Part shown: positions 44,673 through 54,320 of the stretch, in pieces
How positions within the stretch are numbered: the first letter of the stretch is position 1
How the letters are laid out: every line of letters begins with the position of its first letter
Assembly (NCBI RefSeq): GCF_011043625.1
Contig: NZ_JAAKGT010000016.1
Location: 25,324-89,323 of the forward strand
Direction of reading: 5' to 3'
Length of the DNA: 64,000 bases
Origin: Caulobacter sp. 602-2
GTDB lineage: Bacteria > Pseudomonadota > Alphaproteobacteria > Caulobacterales > Caulobacteraceae
Notes under the pieces: generated by a model
Databases searched by the model: none
The model's input: the letters and a program-made list of their open reading frames with translations, nothing else
What the model was told of the DNA's origin: nothing
Position numbers and translations under genes: made by a program

Positions 44673-46913
44673 ATGAAAACGATGTGGAAGGCTGCGCTGC
44701 TGGCTGGCGCGGCGTGGGGCGCTGCGAGCAATCTCGCGGTTGCACAGGAACAGGCGACCACGACCAGCGAAACGGGCGTCGGCGTCGAGGAAGTCGTCGT
44801 CACCGCCCGCCGCCGCGAAGAAACGCTGAAGGACGTGCCCGTGGCCGTCTCGGCCTACAGCGCCGGCGCGCTGGAGCGGATCGGCGCCTCCGACATCACC
44901 AGCCTGCAGCAGTCGACCCCGAACCTGACCCTGCAGGTGGCTCGCGGCTCGAACTCGACCCTGATCTCGTTCATCCGCGGCGTCGGCCAGCAGGACCCGC
45001 TGTGGGGCTTCGAGCCCGGCGTGGGCCTCTATGTCGACGACGTATACATCGCCCGTCCGCAGGGCGCGGTGCTCGACGTGTTCGACATCGAGCGCATCGA
45101 AGTGCTGCGCGGCCCGCAGGGCACGCTGTACGGCCGCAACACCATCGGCGGCGCGGTGAAGTACGTGACCCGCAAGATCGGTCCCGATCCCGAGGTCCGG
45201 ATCAAGGGCACGGTCGGCAACTACAACGAGCGCGACGGCCTGATCTCGGTGAAGGCGCCGATCAACGACAAGCTGGCGGTCAGCTTCGCCGCCGCCAAGT
45301 TCGACCACGACGGCTACGGCAAGAACCTCAACACCGGCGCCGAGCACTACGACAAGGACGTCGCCACCGGCCGCGTCAGCGTCGAGTACACCCCGAGCGA
45401 CGCCCTGTTCTTCCGGCTGTCGGCCGACACCACGCGCGACGAGTCCAACCCGCGCCACGGCCACCGCGAAGTGCGCGCGCTGAACATCCTGGGCCAGCCG
45501 ATCGCCGGCGGCGAGGTGCTGCCCGACGTCTACGACACCCGCGCCGGCTCGGGCGACAGCAACCTCGTCAAGAACAGCGGCGTGTCGCTGCTGGGCCAGT
45601 GGACGATCAACGACCTGATCACCGTCAAGTCGATCACCGCCTACCGCTCGGGCAGCACCGAGGGCACGATCGACTTCGACGAACTGCCGGGCGCCTATCT
45701 CGACATCCCGGGCCGCTACAACGACCACCAGTTCAGCCAGGAATTCCAGGCGCTGTTCACCGGCGACCGCTGGCAGGGCGTGGCCGGCGTCTACTACATG
45801 AACGCCACCGCCGCCGGCGCCTTCGACACCGTGGTCAGCCAGATCAACACGACCATCGCGACCGCCGGCAACGTCGACACCGAAAGCTATTCGGCCTTCG
45901 CCGACGTCAGCTACGACCTGACCGAGCGCCTGTCGGTCTCGGTCGGCGGCCGCCTGACCCGCGACGAGAAGTACGGCCGGGTCTATCGCCAGAACTTCAC
46001 CGGCATCCGCAGCCCGCTGTTCGGCAACAACGCCGCGGTTCCGGGCCTGCTGCGCTCGAGCTTCACCAACAAGAAGACCTTCTCGAAGTTCACCCCGCGC
46101 CTCAGCGCCAAGTACGAGATCAGCGACGACCTGAACGCCTATGTCTCCTACAGCCAGGGCTTCAAGTCGGGCGGCTTCGACATGCGCTCCGACCAGATCC
46201 TGACGCCCAACTCGGCCGAGGGCTACGAGCCCGAGACCGTCGACTCGTTCGAAGGCGGCCTGAAGGGCTACTTCTTCGACCGTCGCCTGAGCCTGAACAC
46301 CGCGGTGTTCTACTCCAAGTACAAGGACATGCAGGTCACCCAGCAGACCCCGGTCGGCGCCTCGATCGCCAGCCAGGTGCTGAACGTCGGCCGCGCCCAC
46401 ATGTCGGGCTTCGAGGTCGAGGGCGTCGCCAAGCTGGCTCACTGGGTCAGCGCCAACGTCTCGCTGGGCTACATCAAGGCCGAGTTCGACGAGTACCGCG
46501 CGCTGGACCTGACCTCGACGCCGCCGGTGGTGCGCGACTTCTCCGACTCGCGGGTGTTCCAGAACACCCCCAAGTGGACGGGCAATTTCGGCCTGAACTT
46601 CAGCCACGACCTGGGCGACAACGGCTCGATCACCTTCACCCCGACGGCCTCGTACCGCTCGTCCTACCACATGTTCGAGATCCCCTCGGCGCTCGATCAG
46701 GGGGCCTACTGGCTCTATGACGCCAGCCTGATCTGGACCTCGGCGCAGGGCCGCTACAAGGCCGCCCTGACCGGCAAGAACCTGGGCGACGAGCGCTATC
46801 GCATCGGCGGCTACAACTTCCCGCAGTCGGCGGCCGTGTTCTACGGCAACTCCGTCAGCGCCTTCTACGGCCCGCCGCGCACGGTGACGGCGTCGTTCGA
46901 AGTGAAGTTCTAG
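44673..46913 (+). CDS. TonB-dependent receptor
   Basis: 746 residues. Signal peptide (MKTMWKAALLAGAAWGAASNLAVAQ), TonB-box-like VEEVVVTARRREETLKDVPVAVS, plug domain with ISFIRGVGQQDP and IEVLRGPQGTLYGRNTIGGAVKYVT, and a barrel ending VTASFEVKF. It imports an unknown substrate across the outer membrane. The MFS carrier just downstream could take the product across the inner membrane. It is probably under the TetR regulator upstream. Confidence 0.95.
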   Translation: MKTMWKAALLAGAAWGAASNLAVAQEQATTTSETGVGVEEVVVTARRREETLKDVPVAVSAYSAGALERIGASDITSLQQSTPNLTLQVARGSNSTLISFIRGVGQQDPLWGFEPGVGLYVDDVYIARPQGAVLDVFDIERIEVLRGPQGTLYGRNTIGGAVKYVTRKIGPDPEVRIKGTVGNYNERDGLISVKAPINDKLAVSFAAAKFDHDGYGKNLNTGAEHYDKDVATGRVSVEYTPSDALFFRLSADTTRDESNPRHGHREVRALNILGQPIAGGEVLPDVYDTRAGSGDSNLVKNSGVSLLGQWTINDLITVKSITAYRSGSTEGTIDFDELPGAYLDIPGRYNDHQFSQEFQALFTGDRWQGVAGVYYMNATAAGAFDTVVSQINTTIATAGNVDTESYSAFADVSYDLTERLSVSVGGRLTRDEKYGRVYRQNFTGIRSPLFGNNAAVPGLLRSSFTNKKTFSKFTPRLSAKYEISDDLNAYVSYSQGFKSGGFDMRSDQILTPNSAEGYEPETVDSFEGGLKGYFFDRRLSLNTAVFYSKYKDMQVTQQTPVGASIASQVLNVGRAHMSGFEVEGVAKLAHWVSANVSLGYIKAEFDEYRALDLTSTPPVVRDFSDSRVFQNTPKWTGNFGLNFSHDLGDNGSITFTPTASYRSSYHMFEIPSALDQGAYWLYDASLIWTSAQGRYKAALTGKNLGDERYRIGGYNFPQSAAVFYGNSVSAFYGPPRTVTASFEVKF

Positions 46914-46924
46914 GCGAACGCCTC

Positions 46925-46960
46925 GGGCGACGGCTTGCTGCAACAGGCCGTCGCCCTTTT
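46925..46960 (+). terminator. Rho-independent terminator between TonB receptor and MFS genes
   Basis: GGGCGACGGC (46925-46934) and GCCGTCGCCC (46947-46956) form a perfect stem followed by TTTTCTT. It separates the receptor from the MFS gene, so the latter may have its own promoter or be expressed by readthrough. Confidence 0.9.
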
Positions 46961-47002
46961 CTTATCCGGGCTAAACAAAGCCGAGTTTGATTCCCTGGGG
47001 GC

Positions 47003-48337
47003 ATGGCGATGGACGACGGTCGCAAACCTGACGAGGCCGCGCCGGCCCCGAGCTATCGCTACGTGGTGCTGGCCACGCTGATCCTCGTCTACACGCTGAA
47101 CTTCCTCGACCGGCAGATCCTCGGGATCCTGGCCAAGCCGATCAAGGACGAGTTCGGCCTCACCGACGGCCAGTTCGGCCTGATGGGGGGCCTGGCCTTC
47201 GCCCTGCTCTACACCACCCTGGCCATCCCCATCGCCTGGCTGGCCGACCGCTTCAGCCGCGTGTGGATCATGACCGCCGCCTTGACCGTGTGGAGCGGCT
47301 TCACCGCCCTGTGCGGCTTCGCCGGCGGGTTCTGGCAACTGTTCTTCTCGCGCATGGGCGTGGGCGTCGGCGAGGCCGGCGGCGTGGCCCCGGCCTATTC
47401 GCTGATCGCCGACTACTTCCCCAAGAGCCAGCGGGCCCGTGCGCTGGCCGCCTACGCCTTCGGCATCCCGCTGGGCTCGGGCCTGGGCACCCTGGTCGGC
47501 GGCCTGCTGGCCGCCACCTACGGCTGGCGCACCGCCTTCATCGTCGTGGGCCTGCTGGGCGTGGTGCTGGCCCCGGTCTTCCGGGCGATCGTCAAGGACC
47601 CGCAGCGCGGCGGCGCCGACCGGATCGAAAGCGGCGCGCCCCCCGCCCCGGCCGCGCCGCCCCCGCCGTTCGGCGACGCGGTGCGCCTGCTGGCCGCCAA
47701 GCCGTCGTTCTGGCTGCTGTCGTTCGGCGCGGCCGCCTCGTCGGTGTGCGGCTACGGCGTCGCCGCCTGGCTGCCCAGCTTCTTCATGCGCAGCCTTGGC
47801 CTCACCCTGTCGCAGACCGCCTGGTACTATTCCGGCATCGCCCTGTTCGGCGGCCTGCTGGGCATCTGGCTGGGCGGCGTGGTCGCCGACAAGCTGGGGG
47901 CCAAGTCCAAGTCGGGCTATCCGATCACGCCGGCCATCGCCTTCCTGATCTCGGTGCCGTGCTTCCTGCTGGCCATGAACAGCGGCGCGCTGTTCGGGGG
48001 CCTGGGCAAGTCCGCCGCCATGACCGCGGCCTTCCTGATCTTCCTGATCCCCACGGGCCTGAACCTGGCCTGGCTGGGCCCCATCACCGCCGCCGTCCAG
48101 CATCTGGCCCCCGCCCCGATGCGCACCACCGCCTCGGCCCTGTTCCTGCTGATCAACAACCTCTTGGGCATCGCCGTCGGCATCTACTATTTCGGCCTGG
48201 TCTCCGACCTGCTGAAGCCGGTGTTCGGCGCGGAGTCGCTGCGCTGGTCGATCTACACCGGCATGGCCTTCTACCTGGTGGCCGCCGGCCTGTTCTTCCT
48301 GGCCAGCAAGCGGCTGGAGAAGGACTGGGTGGACTGA
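47003..48337 (+). CDS. MFS transporter (spinster-like)
   Basis: 444 residues with twelve predicted helices. The N-terminal motif NFLDRQILGILAKPIKDEFGLTD is typical of the MFS group near spinster/sugar-acid carriers; LADRFSRVWI is the conserved loop 2-3 motif, and FSRMGVGVGEAGGVAPAYSLIADYFPKSQRARALA follows. The ATG at 47009 is as plausible as 47003, because GGGGG lies 6 bases before it. It probably exports or imports an organic acid or lipid. It is downstream of the TonB receptor. Confidence 0.92.
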   Translation: MAMDDGRKPDEAAPAPSYRYVVLATLILVYTLNFLDRQILGILAKPIKDEFGLTDGQFGLMGGLAFALLYTTLAIPIAWLADRFSRVWIMTAALTVWSGFTALCGFAGGFWQLFFSRMGVGVGEAGGVAPAYSLIADYFPKSQRARALAAYAFGIPLGSGLGTLVGGLLAATYGWRTAFIVVGLLGVVLAPVFRAIVKDPQRGGADRIESGAPPAPAAPPPPFGDAVRLLAAKPSFWLLSFGAAASSVCGYGVAAWLPSFFMRSLGLTLSQTAWYYSGIALFGGLLGIWLGGVVADKLGAKSKSGYPITPAIAFLISVPCFLLAMNSGALFGGLGKSAAMTAAFLIFLIPTGLNLAWLGPITAAVQHLAPAPMRTTASALFLLINNLLGIAVGIYYFGLVSDLLKPVFGAESLRWSIYTGMAFYLVAAGLFFLASKRLEKDWVD

Positions 48338-48357
48338 TCAGCCGCCTCTCAATTCCG

Positions 48358-48493
48358 CCCGTCATTCCCGCCCTTGTGGCGGGAGCCCCTCTGTCAACTG
48401 CAAGGGTGAGAAGGGCGGACTGCTGAGCAGTCCGCTTGCGCCTCTTGTGGGAGCGGAACCAGGGTTTCCCGCCACAAGGGCGGGAATGACGGG
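48358..48493. repeat. Intergenic inverted-repeat element, family A copy 3, core reversed
   Basis: About 136 bp with left end CCCGTCATTCCCGCCCTTGT and right end complementary to it. The core is the reverse complement of copies 1 and 2: ACAGAGGGG-type sequence comes first, here as CCCCTCTGTCAACTGCAAGG, and GGAGCGGAACCAGGG last. It lies between MFS and the trimodular enzyme. Confidence 0.88.
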
Positions 48494-48631
48494 AGAGGGG
48501 GGCCTACAGGGATCCCCCGCCAAAAAGTCGCAGTCGCTTCAAGGCCGTTCAAGCGCCACCGTTCGGACATGATCGAGGATCATTGCGCCGCCGAAACCGT
48601 GTTATCAGCGGTATGAACGGGGCACGGCGCG

Positions 48632-51600
48632 ATGAGCGGCGACGATCGGCACATCTTCCATGATCCCACCGGCAAGCGGCGGCGCAGGTTCACCCTGGCG
48701 GCGGGCATAGGCCTGTCGCTGGTCGCGGCGATCGTCGCCGGCTTCCTGGCCACCCTGGCCTTCGCACCTCGCCTGCCGGCCGTCACCCTGAAGGACCCGC
48801 ACGTCCTGTCGGCCCTGCACGAGGAGACGGTCCATCGGCTCAAGCCCGGCAAGCCGCCGGCCTGGCGCGCCCTGCCCGCCCCCAAGACCCCGACGGCCGC
48901 GGGCGCGGCCAAGCCGCTGAGCGTCGGCTTCTACGTACCCTGGGACGAGGACAGCCGCGAGTCCCTGCGCCGCCACATCGGACAGCTGGACGTGGTCTCG
49001 CCCCAATGGGTGGCGCTGAACGGTCCAAAGGGCCAGATCGCGGTCGACGACGACCCGGTCGGCTCGGCCCGCATCGCCGCGGCGACCAACCACCCCACCG
49101 TGCTGCCGCTGGTCCACAACTCGGCCGACGCCAGGTTCGACGGCCCGATGGCCGACGCCCTGCTGGCCGATCCGGCCGCCCGCAAGGCGCTGATCGACAA
49201 CCTGGTCGCCCTGGCCCAGCGCCGTGGCTTCGGCGGCTACATCTTCGACCTGGAGGCCCTGTCGCCCAAGGGCCTCTCCAACTACCCGCTGCTGCTGGAC
49301 GAGGCCCGCGCGGCCTTCAAGGCCTCGGGCCGCGAGGTCTGGGTCACCGCGCCCTTCGACGAGCAGGGCTGGCCGCTCAAGCGCCTGCAGCAGTCGGCCG
49401 ACACCATCGTGCTGATGGCCTACGACCAGCACTACGGCGGCGGCGATCCGGGCCCCAACGCCGGCCAGGACTGGTACGAGGCCGAGCTCGACAAGCGCTT
49501 CTCCGCCCTCGACCCGGCCCGCACGGTGCTGGCGCTGGGCGCCTACGGCTACGACTGGACGCTGAAGCCCGACGGCGCGGCGGCCAGCGGCGACGCGGCC
49601 ACCTTCCACGAGGCGATCCGCAACGCCCAGGACGCAGGCGCGGACATCCGCATGGACGACGACGCCCTGAACCCCACCTACGCCTACGCCGCCGACAACG
49701 GCGACAAGCACGTGGTGTGGTTCCTCGACGCGGCCACCCTGTTCAACCAGGTCAAGGCCAGCGACGCGTTCAAGCCGCGCGGCTATGGCCTGTGGCGCAT
49801 GGGCGGCGAGGATCCGGGCGTGTGGAGCGTGCTGGGCCAGCCCTACGGCAAGGGCGCGGCGGCGGGCCTGGCCCGCATCCCGGCCGGCCAGAGCGTGGAT
49901 TTCGACGGCGGCGGCGAGGTGCTGCGCGTCTCGTCCCTGCCCACGCCCGGCAAGCGCTCGCTGGAGTTCGACCCCGACACCGGCCTGATCTCGGGCGAGA
50001 CCTACGACGTGCTGCCCAGCTCCTACGTCATCGAGCGCTACGGCCAGAAGCCGGGCCTGGTGGCCCTGACCTTCGACGACGGCCCCGACCCGCGCTGGAC
50101 GCCGAAGATCCTCGACATTCTCAAGGCCAAGAACGCGCCCGCGACCTTCTTCGTCATCGGCCAGAACATGCAGAAGCATCCGGGCCTGGTCGAGCGCGAG
50201 ATCCGCGAGGGCCACGACGTCGGCGGCCACACCTGGACCCACCCCAACATCGGCGAGACGCCGCTGCCCCAGACCCAGGTCGAGCTGAACGCCACCCAGC
50301 GCCTGTTCGAGGTGGTCACCGGCCGCTCGATGCGCCTGTTCCGGCCGCCGTTCTTCGGCGACGCCGAGCCCTCGACCCCGCGCGAGGTCGATCCACTGGT
50401 GATCGCCCAGACCCTCGGCTACCTGATCGTCGGCCTGCGGATCGACACCGACGACTGGCAGAAGCCCCCGCCTCAGGTGATCATCGACCGCGCGCTGGAC
50501 CGCCTGGACCACCCCGGCGCCAATCCCGGCCAGGTGGTGCTGCTGCACGACGCCGGCGGCAACCGCGAGAACACCATCAAGGCCCTGCCCGGCCTGATCG
50601 ACGGCATCCGCGCCCGCGGCTACCGGCTGGTGACGGTCGGCGAGCTGGCCGGCATGACGCCCGAGCAGGTGATGCCGAAAAGCGAGCGCGACCCCGTCGG
50701 CCTGGCGCTGGACCGCCTGGGCTTCGGCTTCTTCCGGGGACTGAACGCCCTGCTGGCCGGCCTCTTCATCACCGCCATTGCGCTGGGCGTGGCGCGCCTC
50801 GTCTTCCTGGCCTGCCTGGCCCTGGTCCACAAGGCGACCGAACGCACGCCCGAAGACCTGGACGCCGGCGCCGGCCCGCTGGTCAGCGTGCTGATCCCCT
50901 GCTTCAACGAGGAGAAGGTGATCGCCGCCTCGGTGGCCCGGATCCTGGAGAGCGACTGGAAGAACATCGAGGTGCTGGTCCTCGACGACGGCTCCAAGGA
51001 CCGCACGGCCCAGGAGGTGCGAGACCACTTCGAGGGCGATCCGCGCGTGACGCTGCTGTCGTTCGAGAACGGCGGCAAGGCGCGGGCCGTCAACCGGGGT
51101 CTGGCCGTGGCCAGGGGCGAGTACGTCGTGGCCCTGGACGCCGACACCCTCTTCCCGCCCGAGACGATCGGGCGCCTGGCCCGCTGGTTCGCCGACCCGA
51201 AGATCGGGGCCGTGGCCGGCAACGCCATCGTCGGCAACCGCCTCAACATCGTCACCCGCTGGCAGGCGCTGGAATACGTCACCGCCCAGAACCTGGAGCG
51301 GCGCGCGCTGGCGGCGCTGGGCGCGGTGACCGTGGTGCCGGGCGCGGTCGGCGCCTGGCGCAAGAGCGTGCTCGACGCCCTGGGGGGCTATCCCTCCGAC
51401 ACCCTGGCCGAGGACCAGGACTTGACCATCGCCTGCCAGCGCGCCGGCTGGAAGGTGGCCTTCGATCCGGAGGCCCGGGCCTATACCGAGGCGCCCGACA
51501 CTGTGGCGGGCCTGCTCAAGCAGCGCTTCCGCTGGTCGTTCGGCACCCTGCAGTGCGTGTGGAAGCACCGCGCGGCGCTGTTCAATCCCAAGACCCCGGT

Positions 51601-51988
51601 GCTGGGCTTCGTGGCCCTGCCGCAAATCTGGCTGTTCCAGATCCTGCTGGCCGTGGCTGCGCCGCTGGTCGACCTGGCCGTGATCTGGAGCCTGGTCTCG
51701 GGCCTCTACGCGGCGGTCGCCCACCCGCTGGAATGGCGGCCCGACGACATGGTGCGGGGCCTGCTCTACTGGGCGGTGTTCATCCTCGTCGACCTGTCGG
51801 CGGGCGCCCTGGGCATGGCCCTGGAGAAACGCGCGCCCTGGGCCGACCTGCCCTATCTGCCGGTCCAGCGCTTCGGCTATCGCCAGCTGATGTACTACGT
51901 GGTGGTCAAGTCGGTGCTGACCGCCGTGCGCGGCGGTCGGGTCGGCTGGGGCAAGCTGGAACGCCGGGCAACGGCGGCGGTCAAATGA
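48632..51988 (+). CDS. Trimodular GH18-like / polysaccharide deacetylase / glycosyltransferase 2
   Basis: 1118 residues. Order: a basic N-terminus and TM helix (about 20-46), a GH18-like periplasmic domain (about 95-430) with catalytic-type GGYIFDLEALS near residue 200, a NodB deacetylase domain (about 465-685) with TFDDGPDPRW and HTWTHPN metal motifs, a TM helix near 710-740, then a processive GT2 domain (about 745-1000) with VLDDGSKD, ALDADT, EDQDLTIA and QRFRW, and C-terminal helices. It probably makes and trims an N-acetylhexosamine polymer at the inner membrane. The GH18-like domain shows DLE rather than the full DxxDxDxE signature, so it may bind rather than cut. Confidence 0.9.
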   Translation: MSGDDRHIFHDPTGKRRRRFTLAAGIGLSLVAAIVAGFLATLAFAPRLPAVTLKDPHVLSALHEETVHRLKPGKPPAWRALPAPKTPTAAGAAKPLSVGFYVPWDEDSRESLRRHIGQLDVVSPQWVALNGPKGQIAVDDDPVGSARIAAATNHPTVLPLVHNSADARFDGPMADALLADPAARKALIDNLVALAQRRGFGGYIFDLEALSPKGLSNYPLLLDEARAAFKASGREVWVTAPFDEQGWPLKRLQQSADTIVLMAYDQHYGGGDPGPNAGQDWYEAELDKRFSALDPARTVLALGAYGYDWTLKPDGAAASGDAATFHEAIRNAQDAGADIRMDDDALNPTYAYAADNGDKHVVWFLDAATLFNQVKASDAFKPRGYGLWRMGGEDPGVWSVLGQPYGKGAAAGLARIPAGQSVDFDGGGEVLRVSSLPTPGKRSLEFDPDTGLISGETYDVLPSSYVIERYGQKPGLVALTFDDGPDPRWTPKILDILKAKNAPATFFVIGQNMQKHPGLVEREIREGHDVGGHTWTHPNIGETPLPQTQVELNATQRLFEVVTGRSMRLFRPPFFGDAEPSTPREVDPLVIAQTLGYLIVGLRIDTDDWQKPPPQVIIDRALDRLDHPGANPGQVVLLHDAGGNRENTIKALPGLIDGIRARGYRLVTVGELAGMTPEQVMPKSERDPVGLALDRLGFGFFRGLNALLAGLFITAIALGVARLVFLACLALVHKATERTPEDLDAGAGPLVSVLIPCFNEEKVIAASVARILESDWKNIEVLVLDDGSKDRTAQEVRDHFEGDPRVTLLSFENGGKARAVNRGLAVARGEYVVALDADTLFPPETIGRLARWFADPKIGAVAGNAIVGNRLNIVTRWQALEYVTAQNLERRALAALGAVTVVPGAVGAWRKSVLDALGGYPSDTLAEDQDLTIACQRAGWKVAFDPEARAYTEAPDTVAGLLKQRFRWSFGTLQCVWKHRAALFNPKTPVLGFVALPQIWLFQILLAVAAPLVDLAVIWSLVSGLYAAVAHPLEWRPDDMVRGLLYWAVFILVDLSAGALGMALEKRAPWADLPYLPVQRFGYRQLMYYVVVKSVLTAVRGGRVGWGKLERRATAAVK

Positions 51989-51989
51989 A

Positions 51990-52163
51990 ACACCTCTCCC
52001 AGAGGGAGAGGGAGGGGCCCATGCGCAGCATGGGAGGGTGAGGGGTTTCAAGCCTATCCGGACGAGCTGTGACTGAGGGGTGATGGGACCGCTGGCGGTT
52101 TACCCCCTCACCCTCCCACGCCTGTCGGCGCGGGCCCCTCCCTCTCCCCTTGGGAGAGGTTTC
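51990..52163. repeat. Long intergenic inverted repeat, family C
   Basis: The left arm (51990-52048) begins CACCTCTCCCAGAGGGAGAG and ends GGGAGGGTGAGGGG. The right arm (52101-52163) is its approximate complement, with CCCCTCACCCTCCCA and CTCTCCCCTTGGGAGAGG. A core of about 50 bases lies between. It fills the gap between the converging 3' ends of the trimodular enzyme and the soluble chemoreceptor. Confidence 0.85.
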
Positions 52164-52167
52164 AGGA

Positions 52168-53847
52168 TCAGGCCCGCCGCCTCGCGGCCGTCTTCACCGT
52201 CCCGCCGCTGCTGACCTCGAACTGCGAGACCAGCTGCGCCAGCTCGCCGGCCTCCAGCTTCAGGCTGGCCGAGGCGACGGTGGCTTCCTCGACCATGGCC
52301 GAGTTGCGCTGGGTGACCTCGTCCATGCGATTGACGGCGGTGTTGACCTCCGACAGGCCCGTCGCCTGCTCGCGCGAGGACTGGGCGATCTCCAGGATCA
52401 GGCCGTCGATCTTGCCGACCTTGTCGACGATGGTGGCCAGGGCCTCGCCGGTCTCGCCGACCAGCCGCACGCCGCGCCCGACCTGCGAGGTGCTCCGGGC
52501 GATCAGGGCTTTGATCTCCTTGGCGGCCTCGGCCGAGCGCTGGGCCAGGGCCCGCACCTCGGAAGCCACGACCGCGAAACCCTTGCCCGCGTCCCCGGCC
52601 CGGGCGGCCTCGACCCCGGCGTTCAGGGCCAGCAGGTTGGTCTGGAAGGCGATCTCGTCGATCACGCCGATGATGCTGGTGATCTTGCCCGAGCTTTCCT
52701 CGATCTCGCCCATGGCCGCCACGGCCTCGCTGACGATCTCGCCCGAGCGGGTGGCGTCGATGCGGGCGGCGGAAGCCACCTGCGAGACCTCGCGCGCGCC
52801 CTCGGCGCTGCGGTTGACGGTGGCGGTGATCTGGTCGAGGGCGGCGGCGGCCTCCTCCAGGTTCGAGGCCTGGATCTCGGTGCGTCGCGACAGGTCGTCG
52901 GCGGCGATCGAGATCTCCTGCGCCCCGGCCCCGACGCTCTGGGTGGCCGAGGCCACCACGCCCATGGCGCCGTCCAGCGCCGACATGGCGCTGTTGAAGT
53001 CGTCGCGCACCTTGGCGAACTGCGCATCGACCGGCTTTTCGATGCGGTAGGTCAGGTCGTTGCGGGCCAGGTGATCCAGGCCCGTGGCGATGGCGTTGAC
53101 CGCGTCGACGCGGCCGGTGACCACGGTGGCGAACTTCACGACCTTGGCGATGCGGCGCTTGTGGTCGAAGATCGGGTTGTACGAGGCCTGGATCCAGACC
53201 TCGCGTCCGCCCTTGCCCAGGCGCTTGAACTCGGCGGCGACGAACTCGCCGGCGTTAAGCCGCGCCCAGAAGGCGGCGTAGCCCGGCGCATTGGCCTCGG
53301 CCGGCTCGACGAACATCCGGTGGTGGCGGCCCTGGATCTCGGTCAGCGAATAGCCCAGGGCGTCGAGGAAGTTCTGGTTGGCGGTCAGGATCTCGCCGGC
53401 CGGGGTGAACTCGATCACCGCCTGGGCCCGACCGATGGCCTCCATCTTGCCATGCTGCTCGGCGGCGCGGCGCTTCTGCTCGGTGATGTCGGTGGCGATC
53501 TTGACGATGCGGGTCACCGCGCCGCGCGCGTTGCGGATCGGATTGTACGAAGCCTGGATCCAGACCTCGCGGCCGCCCTTGCCCACCCGCAGGTACTCGC
53601 GGGCGTCGAACTCGCCGCGGCCAAGCTTGGCCCAGAAGGCCGCATAGTCGCTGCTGGCCGCGTAGTCGGGCTCGACGAACAGGCTGTGGTGCTGGCCGAC
53701 GATCTCGGCCAGGTCGTAGCCCATGGCCGTGCAGAAGTTCGCGTTCGCCGTGAGGATCCGGCCCTTGGGGTCGAACTCGATGGTCGCCAGCGACCGGTCG
53801 AGGGCCGCCAGGGTCAGGGCGGCCTGAACTTGCGAGCGGTTGAACAT
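52168..53847 (-). CDS. Soluble twin-PAS methyl-accepting chemotaxis protein
   Basis: 559 residues from the ATG at 53847. There are no transmembrane helices. Two PAS domains follow each other: (about 15-130) LATIEFDPKGRILTANANFC..GKGGREVWIQASYNPIRNARG and (about 140-255) AVIEFTPAGEILTANQNFL..GKGGREVWIQASYNPIFDHKR. A linker (LARNDLTYRIEKP) leads to the signalling hairpin with IDEIAFQTNLLALNAGVEAARAGDAGKGFAVVAS. It is a cytoplasmic receptor, probably sensing redox, light or a small ligand through PAS cofactors (type not visible). There is no WxxF docking tail. Confidence 0.93.
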   Translation of the reverse strand: MFNRSQVQAALTLAALDRSLATIEFDPKGRILTANANFCTAMGYDLAEIVGQHHSLFVEPDYAASSDYAAFWAKLGRGEFDAREYLRVGKGGREVWIQASYNPIRNARGAVTRIVKIATDITEQKRRAAEQHGKMEAIGRAQAVIEFTPAGEILTANQNFLDALGYSLTEIQGRHHRMFVEPAEANAPGYAAFWARLNAGEFVAAEFKRLGKGGREVWIQASYNPIFDHKRRIAKVVKFATVVTGRVDAVNAIATGLDHLARNDLTYRIEKPVDAQFAKVRDDFNSAMSALDGAMGVVASATQSVGAGAQEISIAADDLSRRTEIQASNLEEAAAALDQITATVNRSAEGAREVSQVASAARIDATRSGEIVSEAVAAMGEIEESSGKITSIIGVIDEIAFQTNLLALNAGVEAARAGDAGKGFAVVASEVRALAQRSAEAAKEIKALIARSTSQVGRGVRLVGETGEALATIVDKVGKIDGLILEIAQSSREQATGLSEVNTAVNRMDEVTQRNSAMVEEATVASASLKLEAGELAQLVSQFEVSSGGTVKTAARRRA

Positions 53848-54261
53848 GGAGCGTCTTCCGTTGCCTGACCGGGGTTTTCCCCAGGGTGCGTACGGCAAGG
53901 AGAAGCTTCGGGACGGTCAATAAATGATTGATACTTTCAAGCCTTGACGTCGCACCGAGTATATCCTGCCTCTCCTTGGCGATTTTGCACAAAATGAATC
54001 GTATTTAAGTCGTTGTTTTTCCAAGTTCGGCCGCACGACGGTCGCCGACCGCAGCAATACTTCGTCACGAACTGCGGCATATCCGCCGGCCGCCCGAGCA
54101 GGCGCAACCGCAGTGCACAAACGGACAGCTCTCGCGATTAAAGTGAGCGGTAACATGGTTCTTTGAGGCCCCTTGCGCCCCCGAACGCCTTGCCAGCCTG
54201 GGGCTGTGGACGATTTGCGAAAAGATCAGGCTTTTCGATCGCCCGGCCCAGGAAGGGGGCG

Positions 54262-54283
54262 CCGTTGTCCAATCGGACAACGG
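54262..54283. promoter_or_regulatory. Inverted repeat upstream of sucC, candidate operator
   Basis: CCGTTGTCC (54262-54270), spacer AATC and GGACAACGG (54275-54283) are perfectly complementary arms. It lies about 40 bases before the promoter-like -35 and 110 bases before the sucC start. It may be a binding site of a dimeric regulator of TCA-cycle genes. Confidence 0.5.
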
Positions 54284-54320
54284 ATCGAAAATATGGGGGC
54301 GCCTTATCGTCCAAGTGCGG

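Noticed and set aside
44436..46943. 835-residue minus-strand frame opposite the TonB receptor
   Set aside because: It is a shadow frame; the plus-strand receptor has signal peptide, plug and barrel features.
48605..52051. 1148-residue minus-strand frame opposite the trimodular enzyme
   Set aside because: It is an antisense shadow of a real gene, with a Gly/Ala/Arg/Gln/His composition and no domain.
51990..52163. Candidate CRISPR array
   Set aside because: It is a single large inverted repeat; there are no evenly spaced direct repeats or cas genes.
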